From: Egibacter rhizosphaerae
GTDB taxonomy: Bacteria; Actinomycetota; Nitriliruptoria; Euzebyales; Egibacteraceae
Direction of reading: 5' to 3'
NCBI RefSeq assembly: GCF_004322855.1
Contig: NZ_CP036402.1
Span: 1,674,001 to 1,738,000 of the forward strand
Length of the DNA: 64,000 nt
The first letter of the stretch is position 1; each line of letters opens with the position of its first letter. The notes under the pieces were generated by a model. The model made no database searches. It saw only the letters and a program-made list of their open reading frames with translations, and had not been told where the DNA came from. The translations under genes were made by a program, and so were the position numbers. This document shows, one piece after another, positions 61,857-64,000 of the stretch.

Positions 61857-62687
61857 ATGACCCGGCACGCCGACACGCCACCGACGGTGTCGGAATTGGC
61901 ACAGCGCTGGGCCGACGAGCTCGACGCGTGGGCGATCCCCGACGAGATCCTCGCCGCCGCTCCACGGTCCCCGCACGGCTTCAGCGTGGAGCGATTCGCG
62001 TCCAGGGCCGACGAAGCCCGGCGCGACGGCCCGAGCACCCCCACGTCCCAGCGTGCACACGCCCTGTTGCCGGCGGGTGGCACCGTGCTTGACGTGGGGT
62101 GCGGAGCGGGAGCGGCCAGCCTGCCCCTCGCCGGGCGCGCGGGCGCCCTCATCGGTGTCGACGAGTCCGAGGCATTGCTCGACGCCTTCGCCGACCGCGC
62201 TCGCCGGGAGCAGCTACGAGCGGAGACGGTGGGCGGCCGCTGGCCAGACGTGGCCGGGCGCGTTCCGATCGCCGACGTCGTCGTCTGCACCCACGTGGCC
62301 TACAACGTGCCCGACATCGACGCCTTCCTCGCCGCGTTGACCGCCCACGCGCGCCGCGCCGTGCTCCTCGAGGCGACGGTCACGCATCCGCTCAGCTGGA
62401 CGGCGCCGTTCTGGCGAGCGCTGCACGGCCTGGAGCGCCCGGAGGGCCCCACGAGCGAGCACCTCATCGCGCTCGTCCGCGCGCACGGGCGCCAGCCACG
62501 CATCGACCGGTGGGAGCAGCCCCAGCGCGCCGACCGCCCGGGCGACGACGCGACGACGTTCCTGCGACGTCACCTGTGCCTCACCGCGGACCGTGCCGAG
62601 CAGATCGGTGCCCTCCTCGAGGCTCACCCGCCGCCCCAACAACGGCGCGTTGTCTCGCTCGCCTGGCGCGCCGGCGCCGACCAGTAG
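61857..62687 (+). CDS. class I SAM-dependent methyltransferase
   Basis: A 276-residue protein. The SAM motif is GTVLDVGCGAGAASLPLAGRAGALIGVDESEALLDAFA (about 74-111), followed by IADVVVCTHVAYNVPDIDAFLAALTAHARRAVLLEATVTHP, typical of small-molecule class I methyltransferases. There is no specific substrate marker. The ATG at 61857 has no strong ribosome-binding site. It diverges from the inositol dehydrogenase and shares its short promoter region, so some co-regulation is possible but not needed. Confidence 0.83.
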   Translation: MTRHADTPPTVSELAQRWADELDAWAIPDEILAAAPRSPHGFSVERFASRADEARRDGPSTPTSQRAHALLPAGGTVLDVGCGAGAASLPLAGRAGALIGVDESEALLDAFADRARREQLRAETVGGRWPDVAGRVPIADVVVCTHVAYNVPDIDAFLAALTAHARRAVLLEATVTHPLSWTAPFWRALHGLERPEGPTSEHLIALVRAHGRQPRIDRWEQPQRADRPGDDATTFLRRHLCLTADRAEQIGALLEAHPPPQQRRVVSLAWRAGADQ

Positions 62688-62693
62688 CCGGAA

Positions 62694-62705
62694 CTGCGAT
62701 CGCAG
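62694..62705. terminator. 12-bp palindrome between convergent genes
   Basis: CTGCGATCGCAG lies in the 26-base gap between the convergent stops of the SAM methyltransferase and the DNA methyltransferase genes. It may be a weak two-way terminator; it is short and has no loop, so support is limited. Confidence 0.3.
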
Positions 62706-62713
62706 AAGCTTTG

Positions 62714-63802
62714 TCAGTGATCGCGCTGCTCCGACGCCGTCACGACCTCCCGAGCGACCGCGGCGGCGAGCGGCGGCGGAACGCTGTTGCCGAGCTGGGA
62801 CTGGACCGAGGCACGATTGCCGGCCAGGTCGAAGTCGTCGGGGTAGCCGAATAGGCGCTTGAGCTCGGGGACGCGCAAGCGGCGGTTCTCCCAGTGGAAG
62901 GGGCCGACGTTCGGTCCGGGCTGAGCCTGGATGGTGGGCGACGGCTTGTCGGGGGAGAGCTTGAGCAGGAACGACCAGTAGCGGCTGCGCCACTCGAAGA
63001 CTGGCTCGGGGTGGCCGCGCTCGGCGGTGAGGTGGAGGTAGTTCTCTCCCGGGGGGATCTGGGGCAGCAGGTGGCCCCACTTGCCGCGCACCTCCTCGCC
63101 AGCCTCGGGCTCGGTGGCCAGGCCCTCGAGCGCTTGGCCGGCGGTGACGTGCGGTCGCGCGAGGTTGCCGGTGTCGCGGCGCTCCCACTTGCCACCGTGC
63201 GTGGGGGCGGGCAGCTCGGGGCACGGCTCGTCCTTGGGCACGCCGACGATGAACAGGCGTGGCCGAGACTGAGCGACACCGTAGTCGGCGGCGTTGAGGA
63301 CCTTCCAGCGGTAGTCGTAGCCGGCAGCGTCGATCTCGCGGAGCAGCCGCCTGAAGGCTGGGCGGCTCGCCCGATTGTCGTAGGTGAGCGCGTAGACGTT
63401 CTCGAGAACGAACGCGCACGGCTGCGCCTGAGCGAGCACCCGCGTGTACTCCTGCAGGAGGCTCGCGTCGGGGTCGTGACCGGCGCGCTTCCAGTCGAGC
63501 CAGAAGCCGGACTTGGAGAAGGGCGTGCACGGAGGGCCACCGACGAGCAGGTCCGGTCGCTCGCCAGCGACAAGGCCGGCGGCGCCGAGGATCCGCTCGG
63601 TAGGGAGGTGGAGGATGTCCTCGCGGATGACCGGGGCGGCGAGGCCATGGAAGTTCTTCTCGAGTGTGTCGGCGGCGTCGTCATCGGGCTCGACAGCGGC
63701 GGCGACGGCGTAGCCGGCTTGCTCTATGCCAAGGTCAAGGCCGCCGGCGCCCGAGAACAGCGAGATCGCCACGCGTCGGCGTGCAGTAGTGGTGTCGATC
63801 AT
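62714..63802 (-). CDS. DNA (cytosine-5-)-methyltransferase
   Basis: A 363-residue C5 methyltransferase. Motif I is AISLFSGAGGLDLGIEQAGY, motif IV is LLVGGPPCTPFSKSGF with the catalytic cysteine in PPC, motif VI is AFVLENVYAL, motif VIII is YGVAQSRPRLFIVGVP, and motifs IX-X are SPTIQAQPGPNVGPFHWENRRLRVPELKRLFGYPDDFDLAGN ... QLGNSVPPPLAAAVA. The target recognition region lies at about 220-290. The ATG at 63802 gives MIDTTTARRR. No restriction endonuclease is visible before the window ends; it may be orphan or part of a system continuing beyond 64000. Confidence 0.93.
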   Translation of the reverse strand: MIDTTTARRRVAISLFSGAGGLDLGIEQAGYAVAAAVEPDDDAADTLEKNFHGLAAPVIREDILHLPTERILGAAGLVAGERPDLLVGGPPCTPFSKSGFWLDWKRAGHDPDASLLQEYTRVLAQAQPCAFVLENVYALTYDNRASRPAFRRLLREIDAAGYDYRWKVLNAADYGVAQSRPRLFIVGVPKDEPCPELPAPTHGGKWERRDTGNLARPHVTAGQALEGLATEPEAGEEVRGKWGHLLPQIPPGENYLHLTAERGHPEPVFEWRSRYWSFLLKLSPDKPSPTIQAQPGPNVGPFHWENRRLRVPELKRLFGYPDDFDLAGNRASVQSQLGNSVPPPLAAAVAREVVTASEQRDH

Positions 63803-63919
63803 GCCCGCAGCATGCCACGTGGATGTGACCAGACTCGGCAAGCGGGGCCCGGTGGCTGTGGACATCGGGCTGCCGGCGGCGGCATGAGAGCTTGGACCCG
63901 ATCGGATGTCCGCGGGGGG

Positions 63920-64000
63920 TCAGGTCCCGGGCAGCGTCGGCTGCCAGGTCTCGTCGACGGTGTGGAAGTTGTGGAGCTTGTCGGGGTAGTCCGGGTAGCG
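63920..64000 (-). CDS. C-terminal end of an unidentified gene (partial)
   Basis: On the minus strand the last 26 codons before a TGA at 63920-63922 read RYPDYPDKLHNFHTVDETWQ followed by PTLPGT. The stretch is open from the window edge, has actinobacterial codon use and lies 117 bases upstream of the DNA methyltransferase on the same strand. No family can be recognised from this fragment. Confidence 0.45.
   Translation of the reverse strand, partial: RYPDYPDKLHNFHTVDETWQPTLPGT

Overview
The window is GC-rich, densely packed actinobacterial chromosome. GTG and TTG starts are common, and many gene pairs overlap by 4 bases (ATGA or GTGA). Most of the lipoproteins have a long Asp/Glu-rich linker directly after the lipid-attachment cysteine. 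Together these suggest a salt-adapted, possibly Nitriliruptoria-like actinobacterium; that placement is an inference, since no 16S rRNA gene is present. I see no transposase, phage gene, CRISPR array or tRNA.

Layout. 1-4645 is housekeeping: a partial aspartokinase, a small acidic lipoprotein, recR, ybaB, dnaX and the SRP RNA. 4646-6846 holds a secreted PDZ-Lon (YlbL-type) protease and a site-2-protease-like membrane protein whose zinc motif is lost. 6998-15517 is a hexuronate module: eda, kdgK, a CUT1 sugar ABC transporter without its own ATPase, manD and a zinc dehydrogenase, with a divergent IclR regulator that is translationally coupled to glutaminase glsA. 16521-21480 carries a DUF1992 gene and a NitT/SsuABC-type importer linked to an acyl-CoA-dehydrogenase-like flavoprotein and a DUF4242 protein.

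21669-31032 is recC-recB-recD. 31338-39602 is a polyamine-type (PotABCD-like) importer followed by a GH63-like glycosidase, an isochorismatase-family hydrolase and a LacI regulator, probably one catabolic operon for an unidentified solute. 39649-41728 has two divergent nucleoside hydrolases, one of them frameshifted. 41780-45621 has an O-methyltransferase and a zinc/manganese importer (znuCB, znuA) with two matching palindromic operators.

45630-61831 is a complete myo-inositol regulon: importer, iolB, iolD, iolA and an Fe-ADH on the minus strand; a GntR regulator, two Gfo/Idh/MocA dehydrogenases (the second called iolG) and an iolC-DUF2090 fusion on the plus strand; and a zinc dehydrogenase with an iolE-like gene on the minus strand. 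Two promoters in this block carry the identical 13-base box TTGTCAAGACATT over the -35. Together these genes cover dehydrogenation, dehydration, ring opening, isomerisation, phosphorylation, aldol cleavage and malonate-semialdehyde oxidation. The window ends with a SAM methyltransferase, a DNA cytosine methyltransferase and the tail of an unidentified gene.
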